Shown here: positions 62,826 through 64,000 of the stretch, piece after piece
Position numbering within the stretch: position 1 is the first letter of the stretch
Layout of the letters: every line of letters begins with the position of its first letter
From: CBDBBY01 sp965203215
Lineage (GTDB): Bacteria > Pseudomonadota > Alphaproteobacteria > Rhodobacterales > Rhodobacteraceae
Length of the DNA stretch: 64,000 nucleotides
NCBI GenBank assembly: GCA_965203215.1
Contig: CBDBBY010000001.1
Coordinates: 806,001-870,000, forward strand
Direction of reading: 5' to 3'
Program-made: the position numbers and the translations under genes
Notes under the pieces: model-generated
Seen by the model: only the letters and a program-made list of their open reading frames with translations
What the model was told of the DNA's origin: nothing
Databases searched by the model: none

Positions 62826-63989
62826 TCAGCCGCCGAGCCCCACCTCGACGCCGAAGCTGCCGTCTTCGCGGACGAGCGCCGCGCCGAAGCTGCCGACGAT
62901 CGACAGGTGTAGGCCGGTGGCGGCAGTGTTACCGTCTTGGAGATACCAGATTCCGGCCGTCTCTAGGCCGACGGGCGGCCCGTAGAAGTTCCCCCTGTAG
63001 CCTCCCTCCGCGAAAGCCGCCGGGTAAGAGGCGGGGTCTATGACGCCTTTGAACTCTCCATCCGCGCTGATGTCGGTCGCTTGGAGCGTCAGAGCGCCGG
63101 AGATCCTTGCATAGTCTTCCCAGATGCCCTTGCCGCTGCTGAAGGATTCGAGGTTCGTGATCCTTCCGCTGATCTTGTTGTCGTCCGCGGTCCCGGAAAT
63201 TGTCGCGGTCAGCCGGACATCGCCCCTCAGCCTCAAATAGTTGGCGCCCGTCAGTGACGGAAAGACGCCATGGGTCCCTATGGCTTCAATCGCAAATTGC
63301 GAGGCCATTGTCCGGCCCCTGAACGTCCCTCCGGTGATCTTGTCGGCGTCGGCGACATCCGTGGTCCTCATGCCCGCCTCGTCCTTGAACGCGTCGTAGC
63401 CCGCATGGAAGGGAAAGGTCCGCCGCCCGGGGAATATCGTGCTTCCGGTCGGTAAGCTGTCAACGAATTCCATATGCCCGTAGGCGGCGTAGGACAGGTA
63501 GTGGTTCACGTCGTCGCGCACGTAGCCCGCCGGATCGTCCTGATCTTCGAGATTTCTGTCGAGGCCAATATGATTGGACAGCCGCATGGTGTAGGTACCC
63601 ATCGCCTGACCGTTGCTGAGCTGGTTGCTGGAACCCGCCACAATCTCCCGCGACGGCATGAGCTGGGCCGTCCAGTAATGCTCGGCGTTGCCCTCGGGCG
63701 AAGCCTTCGGAAGACCGAACTCCAGCTTCAGATCGTATCCGCCGTTCGACCCGCTGGGCAAAACAAATCGAGCGAAAGCAAAAAAGGCGTCGGGATGTCT
63801 GAAATCAAAGCCGAAAGCGCCTTTTCCGCCCATGTCCAAGACAAGCCCGCTCGGAGTGATTCTGAGCCCAGCGACGAGTCTCGGGTCCTCGCCGTCGTTT
63901 CCGCCGCCGTTGCGGTCTACATGGGAGCGCGAATCGTAACCGGCTCCCATAAGCAGGAACCTTCTACGATGCGAAGGTTCATTAATCAT
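62826..63989 (-). CDS. TbpB-like beta-barrel surface protein
   Basis: At least 387 residues; the frame is open to the window edge, so the true start and any lipoprotein signal may lie outside. The C-terminal third reads LTATISGTADDNKISGRITN, GEFKGVIDP and GNFYGPPVGLETAGIWYLQD, the repeating pattern of transferrin-binding-protein B-type lobes, in which a G-x-FYGP strand closes an eight-stranded barrel. The middle holds MASQFAIEAIGTHG. Such proteins are usually surface lipoproteins exported with a Slam partner and bind metal carriers. No partner TonB receptor is visible here. Confidence 0.7.
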   Translation of the reverse strand: MINEPSHRRRFLLMGAGYDSRSHVDRNGGGNDGEDPRLVAGLRITPSGLVLDMGGKGAFGFDFRHPDAFFAFARFVLPSGSNGGYDLKLEFGLPKASPEGNAEHYWTAQLMPSREIVAGSSNQLSNGQAMGTYTMRLSNHIGLDRNLEDQDDPAGYVRDDVNHYLSYAAYGHMEFVDSLPTGSTIFPGRRTFPFHAGYDAFKDEAGMRTTDVADADKITGGTFRGRTMASQFAIEAIGTHGVFPSLTGANYLRLRGDVRLTATISGTADDNKISGRITNLESFSSGKGIWEDYARISGALTLQATDISADGEFKGVIDPASYPAAFAEGGYRGNFYGPPVGLETAGIWYLQDGNTAATGLHLSIVGSFGAALVREDGSFGVEVGLGG

Positions 63990-64000
63990 AACAGCGACCG

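Noticed and set aside
1..64000. CRISPR array
   Set aside because: No regularly spaced direct repeats of 20-40 bp were seen in any intergenic stretch.

Overview
The window looks like the chromosome of an alphaproteobacterium, probably a relative of Rhodobacterales. The evidence is gene content and order: an enoyl-CoA hydratase / PaaI thioesterase / rplM / rpsI cluster, argC followed by ccmE-ccmF-ccmH, a COX15-type heme A synthase, a class II DAHP synthase, a DUF3553 gene, an olsB-olsA ornithine-lipid pair and gmk followed by a gamma-carbonic anhydrase. The organism call is inference; there is no rRNA or tRNA gene to confirm it. The backbone is moderately GC-rich, and the accessory stretches differ visibly: AT-rich at about 9.9-12.3, 16-17.4, 27.6-28.7 and 58.5 kb, very GC-rich in the IS copies at 29-30.8 and 55.5-57.8 kb.

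Layout. 0-1.3 kb: the truncated start of an AAA ATPase and a DUF3800 remnant. 1.5-9.8 kb: housekeeping genes (mnmA and an M20 peptidase on +; murI-argC-ccmE-ccmF-ccmH and a PaaG-like hydratase on -). 9.9-17.3 kb: an accessory island with two tandem paralogous McrB-N-domain-like small proteins, then a surface-glycan cassette (glycosyltransferase, GDP-mannose 4,6-dehydratase, FkbM-like methyltransferase, alpha-1,2-fucosyltransferase). 17.5-27.1 kb: a core block (rpsI, rplM, PaaI, enoyl-CoA hydratase, M32 carboxypeptidase, ctaA, trmJ, SRPBCC protein, thiE-like, gmk, gamma-CA). 27.1-30.8 kb: IS21 debris, an AT-rich hypothetical gene, DUF3553 and an intact ISKra4-family element with a 9-bp target duplication. 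30.9-36.3 kb: olsBA, class II aroG, a GlxA-type regulator and a PQQ-type sugar dehydrogenase.

36.4-46.3 kb is a defence, toxin-antitoxin and mobile-element graveyard: a relic of a dimethylglycine-dehydrogenase C-terminus cut by an ISKra4 end, a second copy of the 0-kb AAA ATPase, a DUF4143 ATPase, a degraded AbiE locus, a ribbon-helix-helix/ParE pair, IS630 and IS1634 fragments, an intact AbiEi/AbiEii pair, and a two-gene ABC-type ATPase plus DUF4276/TOPRIM-like operon. 46.8-55.0 kb is a catabolic and transport unit: a dimethylglycine/sarcosine dehydrogenase-like gene divergent from a complete branched-chain-amino-acid-type ABC transporter (substrate-binding protein, livG, livF, livH, livM). 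55.1-58.5 kb is a nest of insertion sequences in which an IS21 element sits inside an already decaying IS630. 58.6-64 kb: a truncated small gene, a 4-hydroxybenzoate 3-monooxygenase facing a thiamine-diphosphate enzyme, and a TbpB-like beta-barrel surface protein at the edge.

The best candidates for something new are the duplicated McrB-N-like proteins with their shared upstream element (10.0-12.1 kb), the ATPase/DUF4276 operon (44.4-46.3 kb), and the two paralogous AAA ATPases 36 kb apart.
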